From contig NZ_JAUSTY010000007.1 in NCBI RefSeq assembly GCF_030813115.1, positions 186,001 to 250,000 on the forward strand: DNA of 64,000 nt. The letters run 5' to 3'. The DNA comes from Bacillus horti. Its GTDB lineage: Bacteria > Bacillota > Bacilli > Caldalkalibacillales > JCM-10596. The position numbers and the translations under genes were made by a program. Shown here piece after piece: positions 24,718 through 32,329 of the stretch. The first letter of the stretch is position 1; each line of letters opens with the position of its first letter. The notes under the pieces are model-generated. The model was not told the DNA's origin. It did no database searches and saw only the letters and a program-made list of their open reading frames with translations.

Positions 24718-25401
24718 CTAAAGCGTAACGGCCATATACCCAAGACCTTTTTTAGTCACAATCCCTTCGGCTAAATGGAGAGAAGAAAGCTGTTGCCGTA
24801 ATCTTGTGATGTTGGCCGTGAGAGTATTGTCATTAATATATTGATCATCATCCCAGAGCATTTTCATCAGTTCATGACGTGAGACGATCTTATTATTTGA
24901 TCGAACTAAAATCGAAAGAATAAAAAATTCATTTTTTGTCAGGTTAACGGTTTTCCCATCCTTGTAGATTCCGCCACTCTTTAAATCAATAAGCGCTTGA
25001 TTCCACTCAATGACATCGGAGGATGCTTCTTCATACGTATACGTTCGACGAAGAATAGCCTGAATCTTGGCGAGAAGCACATCCATATTAAAAGGCTTCT
25101 GAACGTAATCGTCCGCCCCTAAGTTCATGGCCATCACCATATCCATCGGATGATCTCTTGATGAAAGAAAGATAATAGGAACTTTGGACACGGCACGAAT
25201 TTCTCTACACCAATGAAAGCCGTCAAACTTTGGAAGCTGTATATCAATAATCACTAGGTGTGGGCGATGTTCTACAAAGGCATCCATCACATGAGAGAAA
25301 TCACTTGGGTTACTTACCCTATATGACCACTGACTTAACCCTTCCCTAAGTGCTTCTAGGAGAAGAGAGTCATCCTCAATAATAAAGATATTCATTTCCA
25401 T
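24718..25401 (-). CDS. Response regulator of the peptide module (YxdJ/BceR type)
   Basis: 227 residues, OmpR family. Receiver with Asp53 (VIIDIQLPKFDGF), conserved Lys in VQKPFNM, then a winged helix (LTKNEFFILSILVRSN...NTLTANITRLRQQL...KGLGYMAV). ATG 25401 follows GGAGGG. First gene of the yxd-like cluster, divergent from the MerR/TipAS gene. Confidence 0.9.
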   Translation of the reverse strand: MEMNIFIIEDDSLLLEALREGLSQWSYRVSNPSDFSHVMDAFVEHRPHLVIIDIQLPKFDGFHWCREIRAVSKVPIIFLSSRDHPMDMVMAMNLGADDYVQKPFNMDVLLAKIQAILRRTYTYEEASSDVIEWNQALIDLKSGGIYKDGKTVNLTKNEFFILSILVRSNNKIVSRHELMKMLWDDDQYINDNTLTANITRLRQQLSSLHLAEGIVTKKGLGYMAVTL

Positions 25402-25479
25402 TTGTAACCCTCCCTCTCTATATACTAATTCATTCTAAATTAATCACGATCAAAAAACCAGTGTTGTTAAGGACAGGGA

Positions 25480-25529
25480 ACCGCCAAGAAAATGGGCTTA
25501 GCGTTGTAAATCCGCATTTTCCTGACGGT
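25480..25529. repeat. Imperfect hairpin between two divergent regulator genes
   Basis: ACCGCCAAGAAAATG (25480-25494) pairs with CATTTTCCTGACGGT (25515-25529) at 13 of 15 positions. Its CTGACGG and CAAGAAAA words also occur in copy B of the palindromic repeats, so it may be a relative. Confidence 0.45.
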
Positions 25530-25561
25530 ACCTCTATAGATACCCAAATGTTATAATAGCC

Positions 25562-25592
25562 TTGACTCTAACGTTACGTGATACTTTATACT
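25562..25592 (+). promoter_or_regulatory. MerR-type promoter/operator 1 (autoregulation of the TipAS regulator)
   Basis: TTGACT (25562-25567), an over-long 19-bp spacer holding CTAACGTTACGTGATACTT, then TATACT (25587-25592). Spacer length and the CTAACGTTACGTGAT core are those of Mta/TipA-type sites that MerR-family proteins untwist. Confidence 0.85.
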
Positions 25593-25615
25593 GACCACAT
25601 GGAGGAGGAATACAC

Positions 25616-26371
25616 ATGGCGATGAAGGTGAGAGAAGTAGCAGACTTAGTTGGCACCAGTGTGCGTACCCTGCATCATTATGATGAAATTGGACTACTGA
25701 CTCCTAAAGAAACAACAGATGCTGGGTATCGGTTATATTCCAATGAGGACCTTGAGCTCCTTCAGCAGATTTTGTTTTTTAGAGAGCTGGACTTTCCCCT
25801 CAAAAAAATTAAGGAAATTATCTCTAGTCCAACATTTAATCGTCAGCAGGCACTGGAATTGCATCGCAAAATGCTGCTGGATAAGCGCAAGCAAATCGAC
25901 CAAATGATTCAAACGATTGATAAAACAATCATGTATACAAAAGGAGAGATACAGATGAGCAATAAAGAGAAATTTGAGGGCTTTGATTTGAGCAGTAACC
26001 CTTATGAGCAGGAAGCAAGAGAGCGCTGGGGAGACGAGACTGTCGAGAAATCCAAGGCTGCATTGAATAGCATGACTAAGGATGAGCAAAAGGCATTGGG
26101 CGAGCAGATGAACTCTATTTACAGAGATTTAGCATCAGTCCGTCACACTTCCCCTGAATCCGAGGAAGCACAGGAAGCGATAAAGAAATGGTATGACTTT
26201 TTGAACAGTGGGAAAATTGGGCATCACTACTCACTTGAAGCATTTCAAGGGCTAGGGCAAATGTATGTTGATGATGAACGCTTCACGAAAAATATAGATC
26301 AGTTTGGGTCTGGTTTAGCCCTGTTTATGCGAGATGCGATGGCTGTATTTGCTGAAAATAACCAGAAATAA
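25616..26371 (+). CDS. MerR-family regulator with TipAS drug-binding domain (Mta/TipAL type)
   Basis: 251 residues. N-terminal MerR winged helix (VREVADLVGTSVRTLHHYDEIGLLTP...GYRLYSNEDL), a coiled-coil linker (about 75-115), then a TipAS domain (about 118-245; ends HHYSLEAFQGLGQMYVDDERFTKNIDQFGSGLALFMRDAM). TipAS domains bind thiopeptides such as thiostrepton in Streptomyces; Mta of B. subtilis controls multidrug genes. GGAGGAGG precedes the ATG. Its own promoter and the promoter of the following L11 paralogue carry the same operator. Confidence 0.92.
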   Translation: MAMKVREVADLVGTSVRTLHHYDEIGLLTPKETTDAGYRLYSNEDLELLQQILFFRELDFPLKKIKEIISSPTFNRQQALELHRKMLLDKRKQIDQMIQTIDKTIMYTKGEIQMSNKEKFEGFDLSSNPYEQEARERWGDETVEKSKAALNSMTKDEQKALGEQMNSIYRDLASVRHTSPESEEAQEAIKKWYDFLNSGKIGHHYSLEAFQGLGQMYVDDERFTKNIDQFGSGLALFMRDAMAVFAENNQK

Positions 26372-26388
26372 AATTTCAAAGTAAGCCA

Positions 26389-26419
26389 TTGACTCTAACG
26401 TTACGTGATGCTCTATACT
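26389..26419 (+). promoter_or_regulatory. MerR-type promoter/operator 2 (L11 paralogue)
   Basis: TTGACT (26389-26394), 19-bp spacer, TATACT (26414-26419). The stretch from TTGACT through the ACGTGAT core is identical to promoter 1; only three later spacer bases differ. The L11 gene thus seems a direct target of the upstream regulator. Confidence 0.85.
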
Positions 26420-26463
26420 CACTCTTAGGTAGAACAAGATATGAATAAAAGGGTGATATAGAG

Positions 26464-26886
26464 ATGAAAGCTATAAAGAGAACATTAAGATTAGATTTAG
26501 AAGCAGGGAAAGCGAACCCAGCAAAAGTGGGGAAGGACTTAGCTCCAACAGGGATTAACCTATTAGGGTTTTGTAATCAGTATAATGAAATGTCCAAGGG
26601 GCAGATGGGGTTAGTGATTCCTGCTGAGATTACCGTGTATGAGGATCGAAGCTTTGATATTAAGCTTAAAACCCCACCAGCTGCCTTCCTATTAAAGAAG
26701 TATGCAGGTGTGGAAAAAGGAGCAGCAAAGCCAGGTAGCCAGATTGTAGGGAGCATTACACAGGATCAGCTACGCCAAATTGCTGAAATTAAGCTTCCTG
26801 ATTTAAATACGATTGAACTAGAAAGTGCGATGAAGATTATTGCTGGAACAGCAAAAAATATGGGGATCCGAATTGAAGAGCATTAA
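26464..26886 (+). CDS. Divergent ribosomal protein L11 (RplK) paralogue, probable thiopeptide-insensitive variant
   Basis: 140 residues, full L11 length (usual 141). Family blocks are clear: AGKANPA, GFCNQYN, IPAEITVYEDRSF, KTPPAAFLLKK, QIAEIKLPDLN and GTAKNMGI. The N-terminal loop that normally reads PAPPVGPALGQ is PAKVGKDLAPT here: one residue is missing and the conserved prolines equivalent to E. coli P22/P23 and P26 are gone. Changes at these prolines are known to give thiostrepton and micrococcin resistance. It is not in the usual rplK-rplA context but behind a TipA/Mta-type promoter. The gene for immunity in the B. cereus thiocillin cluster (tclQ) is also an L11 copy. Confidence 0.9.
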   Translation: MKAIKRTLRLDLEAGKANPAKVGKDLAPTGINLLGFCNQYNEMSKGQMGLVIPAEITVYEDRSFDIKLKTPPAAFLLKKYAGVEKGAAKPGSQIVGSITQDQLRQIAEIKLPDLNTIELESAMKIIAGTAKNMGIRIEEH

Positions 26887-26956
26887 CTATTAAATCCTCA
26901 TTTGAAGTTGTACAGATTATGAACAAAGAGCATGTGAAGATGTATAATAGAAGGAT

Positions 26957-27007
26957 AAAAACACGTCTTATAGATTCATGTAATCTTAATAAGACGTGTT
27001 TTTTTGT
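26957..27007 (+). terminator. Strong terminator after the L11 paralogue
   Basis: AACACGTCTTAT pairs with ATAAGACGTGTT, extended by an inner AGATT/AATCT stem, then seven T. Confidence 0.85.
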
Positions 27008-27081
27008 ACTAAGGTCAAGTTTTTCTAATGATGCTACGGTGACTTAGTTGTTTACAGTGTATCTTAAGCTAAACCACAAAA

Positions 27082-27111
27082 TTGCAACGGGAACGAATAA
27101 GTAAGTATAAT
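27082..27111 (+). promoter_or_regulatory. Promoter of the two-component operon
   Basis: TTGCAA (27082-27087), 18-bp spacer, TATAAT (27106-27111), 33 bp before the response regulator start. Confidence 0.6.
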
Positions 27112-27144
27112 ATAGCTAAAGATTTAAGACAAAGGAGCGGGCCT

Positions 27145-27834
27145 ATGTACCGTATTTTGGTCGTGGAAGATGAACGAATTATGGCTAAGAACATTGTATT
27201 TTCATTGCAAAACGAAGGGTATGAGGTCGATGTGGCCTATGATGGAGAAGAGGGGCTCAAGCAGTTCCAGCAGACAACGTACCATCTCTTACTTTTAGAT
27301 TGGACACTTCCTGGAATGGATGGGTTGGAGGTTTGTCGACTTGTTCGAAAGGAATCCACCGTTCCTGTGATGATGATTACGGCCAAGGAAGAGTTAGTGG
27401 ATAAGGTTGTGGGACTAGAGGTAGGTGCGGATGATTATTTAACGAAGCCTTTTCATCAGAGAGAGCTACTTGCTAGAGTAAAGGCCTTGTTGCGTAGAGC
27501 GAGTATCCATGAACAGAAACTAGGAGAGCATCTTCATTTAAACTGGAAGGGTTTAGCCTTAGATAAGGATAAAATAACCGTTCAATATGAAGGGGAAAGT
27601 GTGGGACTCAGCAGTACGGAATATAAGCTGCTGGACATTTTTTTACGACATCCACAAAAGGTGTATTCCAGAGATGAGCTATTCGAAAAGGTTTGGGGCA
27701 TGTCAGAGGGATTTAGTGATCGGACGGTTGACGTAAATATTAGTCGTCTGCGGAAAAAAGTGCTAGACGTATCAGGTCTTCAGGTTCTACAAGCCATCCG
27801 AGGAATGGGCTACCGATTTGAGGGCTTGGAATGA
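27145..27834 (+). CDS. OmpR/PhoB-family response regulator
   Basis: 229 residues: receiver with Asp52 (LLLLDWTLPGMDG), Thr in MMITAKEE and Lys in LTKPFHQ, then a winged helix ending RGMGYRFEGLE. A longer frame opens at 27082, but that overlaps the promoter; ATG 27145 sits after AAAGGAG and is used. Overlaps the kinase gene by 4 bases. Confidence 0.92.
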   Translation: MYRILVVEDERIMAKNIVFSLQNEGYEVDVAYDGEEGLKQFQQTTYHLLLLDWTLPGMDGLEVCRLVRKESTVPVMMITAKEELVDKVVGLEVGADDYLTKPFHQRELLARVKALLRRASIHEQKLGEHLHLNWKGLALDKDKITVQYEGESVGLSSTEYKLLDIFLRHPQKVYSRDELFEKVWGMSEGFSDRTVDVNISRLRKKVLDVSGLQVLQAIRGMGYRFEGLE

Positions 27835-29219
27835 AGCTGCATTACCGTCTCTGGATCGTTTTCTCATTGTTTTGGATCGCTGGAATGATCGTGCTCTACT
27901 CTCTCATTATTCAATTGTTTGAAGAAAGAACGCTTGAATATAGCAGTCAGCTTTCAAGATCTGAAGGACATACCATTTTAGACCGGGTCATTGGGCTGTA
28001 TCCTAACTTTTCTGAGCGGGCTGAGGGCTATCTAGATTATTATAGCTCTACGTTTGGAGTACGCTTATTTTTGTTAAATGAAGAAAAGAGAGTCCTCTAT
28101 GATAGCTTTGGTGAATTACCAGAAAATCAACCTTTGAGCTTAGAGGTGCTAGGTCAAGAAGCACCGACTGTTTACTATATGGAAACAGACTCATTCGGCT
28201 ATGTCCAATACACGTTACTTCCATTAGAACATCGGACATTGAGCGGAACCAACTACTTAGTGATGGTGAAGGATGCGAATGCTGTGCAGCAGGATGTTGC
28301 ATCTTTTCGCCTAAGAGTGCTGATGTATTTAGGATTTGCGGCTGTTGCAGGCTTTTTCTTATTCTATATTGTAGCCTCGTGGTTTACGCGTCCGATTCGT
28401 CAAATCATGCAGCACCTAAAGCGTATAACGCCTCAGAAAAGAGAGTTTACCATGACCTATGATGGGCATAATGAGATTGGGGAACTCGTCCAAGAAATAA
28501 GGCAGATGGTCAAGGAGCTAGATCAATACGAGCTTAGACAGCGTCGATTTATTAGTGCTTCCTCTCATGAATTGAAAACCCCATTGGCCACGCTACAGCT
28601 GATTGTGGAGAATTTGCCGCAAATTCGAAACCAAGCTTTGTTGCATCAGGAATATTTAGAAGATATGCAGACACAGATTGAAAAAATGAAGCAAACGATC
28701 CAAGGGATGCTTGACGTGTATCGAATGGCGGAGAAAAAGCTAGAAATTGAAAAGATAAGCATAGATCAAATTGAACAGCATAGTAAAAAAAGCTTTCAGC
28801 ATTTAGCTGAAAGTAAACAGATTCATTTGAGCTTTGAAGGAGCTCCTAGCTTAGGTGTTCCTGCCGATCGTGTTTTGTTTTTCCAAGGCTTAGATAACCT
28901 AATTTCAAATGCCCTTCACTACTCTCCTAAACAAAGTGAAATCAAGGTGAAGGTAGAAAAGGAAGGAGAGTACACGGTTTGTTCCGTAACGGATCAAGGG
29001 TATGGAATAGATGAGGAGGATATTCCTTATTTATATGAGCCGTTTTATCGTTCGCGTAGAGCATCAACCTGGAACCCATTTGGAAGCGGATTGGGTATGG
29101 CCATTGTGAAGCAAATGATGGACTTGCATCAGGGCACTGTTAGGCTACAATCCCAGGTAGGACAAGGAACAACTGTAGAGCTGCGCTTCGGTAACAAAAC
29201 TGTTACACAGAGGACATAA
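27831..29219 (+). CDS. Sensor histidine kinase with extracytoplasmic domain and HAMP
   Basis: 462 residues. Membrane helix 1 (about 8-30), an outer domain of about 130 residues, helix 2 (about 162-183), HAMP, phosphoacceptor His246 (SASSHELKTPLATLQ), N-box LISNALHYSP, then DQGYGIDEEDIP and GSGLGMAIVKQ. The outer domain points to an external signal, not identified. The next gene, a GerMN lipoprotein, lies 57 bp downstream and may be linked. Confidence 0.92.
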   Translation: MKLHYRLWIVFSLFWIAGMIVLYSLIIQLFEERTLEYSSQLSRSEGHTILDRVIGLYPNFSERAEGYLDYYSSTFGVRLFLLNEEKRVLYDSFGELPENQPLSLEVLGQEAPTVYYMETDSFGYVQYTLLPLEHRTLSGTNYLVMVKDANAVQQDVASFRLRVLMYLGFAAVAGFFLFYIVASWFTRPIRQIMQHLKRITPQKREFTMTYDGHNEIGELVQEIRQMVKELDQYELRQRRFISASSHELKTPLATLQLIVENLPQIRNQALLHQEYLEDMQTQIEKMKQTIQGMLDVYRMAEKKLEIEKISIDQIEQHSKKSFQHLAESKQIHLSFEGAPSLGVPADRVLFFQGLDNLISNALHYSPKQSEIKVKVEKEGEYTVCSVTDQGYGIDEEDIPYLYEPFYRSRRASTWNPFGSGLGMAIVKQMMDLHQGTVRLQSQVGQGTTVELRFGNKTVTQRT

Positions 29220-29276
29220 TCAGGATACAAATTCGATGTACAATAAGAACATCACAAAAAAAAGGGGGAAACAACA

Positions 29277-29948
29277 ATGAGAAAAACAACAATGAAAAAA
29301 ATGAAGCCTTTTATGCTGTTAGCTTTCTTTACCGTTCTATTACTTATCGCTACAGCATGTGGACAAACAGAGCAAGAAAATGGGACAGATGACAATCCAC
29401 CCGTATCTGGAGAAGGGGACGGGGTTACTGAAGATGGAGAAGAAGGAGTAACAGAAGACGAAGAAGAAGAAGGGGCCAATGAAGACGATATTTCACCAGT
29501 TGCGCCAGAAGAAAAAGACTCAGTGAAAAAGACTATTAACCTCTATTTTTCAGATAATGATTTGATGAATATGTACAGTGTAACAAGAGAAATTGAGGCA
29601 GAGAACGAAGAGGAATTAGTAAAAGAAGCGCTACACGCTTGGATGGATGGGCCAGAACAGGAAGGTCTACAGAATATAATGCCTCCTGATGTAGTCGTTG
29701 AATCTGTTACAATTACGAATGGAATTGCTGAGGTTAGCTTCTCAGGTGAGATTAAAAACGCCAATCTTGGTTCAAGTGGAGAGCTATTCCTTTTAGATCA
29801 GCTAGCACTGATCATGCAGCAGTTTGGAGCAGATGCGACACAAGTGCTAGTTGAAGGTGAAATTGAAGAGTCTTTATTAGGTCATGTGAGCACAGATGAA
29901 CCTTATGCTGCTCCTAATCCAGAGGATTATGAGGAATGGTCCTCCTAA
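29277..29948 (+). CDS. GerMN-domain lipoprotein
   Basis: 223 residues. Lipobox with Cys28 (IATACG), a very acidic spacer (about 30-75, rich in Glu/Asp/Gly), then a GerMN domain (about 85-200: INLYFSDNDLMN...EELVKEALHAWMDGP...GIAEVSFS). GerMN domains are found in spore-germination and cell-envelope proteins of Bacilli. The acidic spacer may be flexible. Probably co-expressed with the preceding kinase pair, though a separate promoter cannot be excluded. Confidence 0.85.
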   Translation: MRKTTMKKMKPFMLLAFFTVLLLIATACGQTEQENGTDDNPPVSGEGDGVTEDGEEGVTEDEEEEGANEDDISPVAPEEKDSVKKTINLYFSDNDLMNMYSVTREIEAENEEELVKEALHAWMDGPEQEGLQNIMPPDVVVESVTITNGIAEVSFSGEIKNANLGSSGELFLLDQLALIMQQFGADATQVLVEGEIEESLLGHVSTDEPYAAPNPEDYEEWSS

Positions 29949-29995
29949 GAGCTGAGACCAAAAGAATGATAAGTTTCAATATATATTCCTTTTAA

Positions 29996-30044
29996 AAAGC
30001 TAGGGTGACGACATTTTGTCGTCACCCTTATCTAGTTTTATTGA
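29996..30044. terminator. Bidirectional terminator between the GerMN and TerC genes
   Basis: AGGGTGACGACA and TGTCGTCACCCT form a perfect 12-bp stem with a 3-base loop; AAAAAG and TTATCTAGTTTT lie on the two sides. Confidence 0.8.
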
Positions 30045-30841
30045 TTCTGCACTTTTTTGAGCACTTCTTCCTCTTTGTCTGTAATCGCACTTTCCACTTT
30101 CACTTTGCCAGATAGGAACCAACCAATCACAGCAATCCCCACTAAAACAGCCCAGAAAATGGATTTCCATAAAGTAGACTCAATAAAATCGTGAGAAAGG
30201 AAATTAATATCAGGGTGTGCTAGAGTATACAAGGCTAATTTCACACCTACCCAACCGACAATGAGGAAAGCCGTTGTTTCCAAAGCAGGTCGTGCCTTCA
30301 ATAGCTTTACAAAATAAGTGGCAGCAAATCGCATAATAATAACTCCGATAAGACCACCAGCAAAAATAACTAAGAATTGTCCCCCATCAAGCCCTCCGAT
30401 TTCAGGAAGGTTAGTGGCTGGCAATGTAACGGCTAACGCAACTGCAGCAAGGATAGAATCTACAGCAAACGCTAAATCTGCTAATTCTACTTTAAACACA
30501 GTCATCCAGAAGCCAGATTCTTTCTTTGGCTTAAGCGAATCCTCATCCTTTTTAAAGACATACTGCTTCAAAATATGATTAATGGCAATATACAATAGAT
30601 AAATGGCACCAATCGCCTGCACCTGCCATACATTAACAAGAAACGAGATCAAAAAGAGTGAAGCAAATCGTAAGACGAAAGCTCCTGCTAATCCATAGAA
30701 GAGTGCTTTTTTACGCTGCTCCTCCGGTAAATGCTTAACCATAACGGCCATGACTAAAGCGTTATCTGCTGCCAAAATTCCCTCAAGGGCAATTAAGACA
30801 AGCAGCACCCAGCCATATTCAAGAAGTAATGATGCTTCCAT
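30038..30841 (-). CDS. TerC-family membrane protein, likely manganese exporter (YceF/YkoY, MeeF/MeeY type)
   Basis: 267 residues with seven to eight membrane helices. The family motifs LEGILAADNALVMA (helix 1) and ELADLAFAVDSILAA (helix 5), each with metal-binding acidic residues, are intact. B. subtilis relatives export manganese to metalate secreted proteins. The upstream yybP-ykoY riboswitch fits induction by manganese. GGAGGAG precedes the ATG. Confidence 0.9.
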   Translation of the reverse strand: MEASLLLEYGWVLLVLIALEGILAADNALVMAVMVKHLPEEQRKKALFYGLAGAFVLRFASLFLISFLVNVWQVQAIGAIYLLYIAINHILKQYVFKKDEDSLKPKKESGFWMTVFKVELADLAFAVDSILAAVALAVTLPATNLPEIGGLDGGQFLVIFAGGLIGVIIMRFAATYFVKLLKARPALETTAFLIVGWVGVKLALYTLAHPDINFLSHDFIESTLWKSIFWAVLVGIAVIGWFLSGKVKVESAITDKEEEVLKKVQNQ

Positions 30842-30902
30842 TTTTTCTCCTCCTAAGGTTGTCTATTTTCTTCATCCCTTAGCTGGAGCGGCCCGAAAAA
30901 AT

Positions 30903-31060
30903 ACAAAAAGACCCCTGCCAACGAATGGGCAAAGGTCTTGCTAAGCATAATTAGTAGTCAAAAATATCATGCCAACAAAGCCGATGGTTATGACTCGCAC
31001 ATAATCCATGTAATGACGACTTTGTTTTCAGGAAACCTCCTGAACGCTACTCCCCTTTGA
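30903..31060 (-). ncRNA. yybP-ykoY manganese riboswitch with terminator
   Basis: Reading the minus strand from 31060: AAAGGGGAGTAGCG at the 5' base, GTCGTCATTACATG, then CGGCTTTGTTGGCAT, all conserved words of this aptamer. It ends in AGACCTTTGCC...GGCAGGGGTCT followed by TTTTTG, the terminator that manganese binding would disrupt. It lies 60 bp before the TerC start. Confidence 0.9.
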
Positions 31061-31082
31061 AGAAGAATATTAAGTTAAGATC

Positions 31083-31111
31083 ATTGTAGTGCAGGAGATT
31101 TCATTTGTCAA
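31083..31111 (-). promoter_or_regulatory. Promoter of the riboswitch-TerC transcript
   Basis: On the minus strand TTGACA, 17-bp spacer, TACAAT; RNA would start about 15 bases before the aptamer. Confidence 0.75.
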
Positions 31112-31177
31112 CAGATCAATTTTCTGTTTTGGACAAGGATTGACTTAGCTTTTAGTTAATGAGTTCCAAATTTTTTG

Positions 31178-31564
31178 TCAATTAGCTTTGTCCAACGGGT
31201 CACGACGAATATCTGTACCTTCTTTGATCATCCTTTCAAGATCCTCATTCATGCTTTGGCGAGAACGGTTCCATATTGGGCTATAGAGATAGGCATTTTT
31301 CGTGATTCGATCCATATAGGACAGCGTAGTCTCCCACCAAGGATTATTCATTCTTCCTTGATTTTCGGCGAGGCTTTTTGTTATTTGTGCTCCCCAGTAC
31401 TTTTGGCGAGCTTCTGATGTAGACGGGAAGGCTAGCTCACGCAATAGCTCCCAGGCCAATTCAGGCTGCTTAGAAACAGTAGGAACGTAGCCTGTTGAAT
31501 ACATCATGTTTGTATCTACGCCTCCTGTAAAGTGGGGGAGACCGCAACTAGACCGAAGACATTT
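31178..31564 (-). pseudogene. C-terminal remnant of an extracellular solute-binding protein
   Basis: About 109-129 codons in frame, closed upstream by a TGA at 31565-31567. The part PTVSKQPELAWELLRELAFPSTSEAR resembles the C-terminal lobe of family-1 sugar-binding proteins (PELAWEL-type helix near the end), with no signal peptide, no lipobox and no N-terminal lobe. No ribosome site fits the first ATG. Looks like the tail of a deleted transporter gene. No permease genes remain beside it. Confidence 0.5.
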
Positions 31565-31864
31565 TCAAAATCTTATTCTAGCGTATAAGTCTTGCAATAA
31601 AATCATTATTTATCTAAAGCTGCTCAAGCATTTAGGGAGTTTTTAATTCATTTTTTCACAGAAATAAAACAATAAATTAAAGATATGAAAAAAAAGAGCA
31701 ACATAACTGTAAAATGCAGGGGATTTGGACGATATTAGACAGAAAATAAAGGAAGATATGAACAAAATCAAAGAAAAAAGGAGATATATTCAGGGAAACC
31801 AATCATTAATGAGATTATTATTGAAAAATGTGCGTAAAGTACTATTTTTGGTTGCTTTTATCCC

Positions 31865-31892
31865 TTTACAAAGAATAAAATAGGAGTATGAT
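31865..31892 (+). promoter_or_regulatory. Promoter of the c-di-AMP riboswitch transcript
   Basis: TTTACA (31865-31870), 16-bp spacer, TATGAT (31887-31892). The gap before it (31568-31864) is AT-rich and shows no supportable gene. Confidence 0.5.
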
Positions 31893-31921
31893 TATATTCA
31901 TGAAAACTAAATTGACGTTTT

Positions 31922-32100
31922 GTTATCTAAGTCGCTGAGTCCTGACCTTGATCAGGAACGGGGGAACCAATTGTCTTTATACATCTGGTAAGCCGAAAAA
32001 TCAGATGTAGGGAGCATGGGGTGAATCTTGAGCAATCAAGTAGGGCAACTCTCACTGTCCGAATCCGACAGCTAACTCCGTAAGCGTTGTTTAGAGAGGA
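31922..32100 (+). ncRNA. ydaO-yuaA type c-di-AMP riboswitch
   Basis: Conserved words in the known order: GTCGCTGAGTCCTGA, CGGGGGAACCAA, GGGGTGAATC, TAGGGCAACTCTCACTGTCCG, ATCCGACAGCTAACTCCGTAAGC. The class binds cyclic di-AMP and usually turns off potassium-uptake and wall genes. A perfect 9-bp hairpin (32131-32154) follows, which may be its terminator although its T-run is short. Confidence 0.9.
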
Positions 32101-32130
32101 GATGGTGAAGCTGTGTCGTTATACATTCGA

Positions 32131-32158
32131 CCACAGAGAATTCAATCTCTGTGGTTTC
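32131..32158 (+). terminator. Candidate riboswitch-controlled terminator
   Basis: CCACAGAGA pairs with TCTCTGTGG over a 6-base loop, followed by TTTCATATT. 172 bp before the downstream start codon. Confidence 0.45.
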
Positions 32159-32329
32159 ATATTGCCCAAAGCAGTGGATAAAGGATAATTTTACCTTTTT
32201 AACAAGAGTGCAATGGTTGCTACTCGCCCACCCTTGCTTTACGCATGAATCATTACGTTTTATCTAAAGCTAAGGGAAGAATGGTGTAATACGGATCGTG
32301 TAACAAGATTATATAGACAGGTGGTAATT

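Noticed and set aside
26389-26419. Reading the repeated TTGACT...TATACT stretches as a mobile repeat
   Set aside because: Only the promoter part is shared, with a 19-bp spacer in both; this is better explained as one regulator with two operators.
31758-31883. 41-codon frame (starts MNKIKEKRR) before the c-di-AMP riboswitch
   Set aside because: Only a GGA ribosome match, sequence is Lys/AT-driven and it overlaps the riboswitch promoter. Not enough support.
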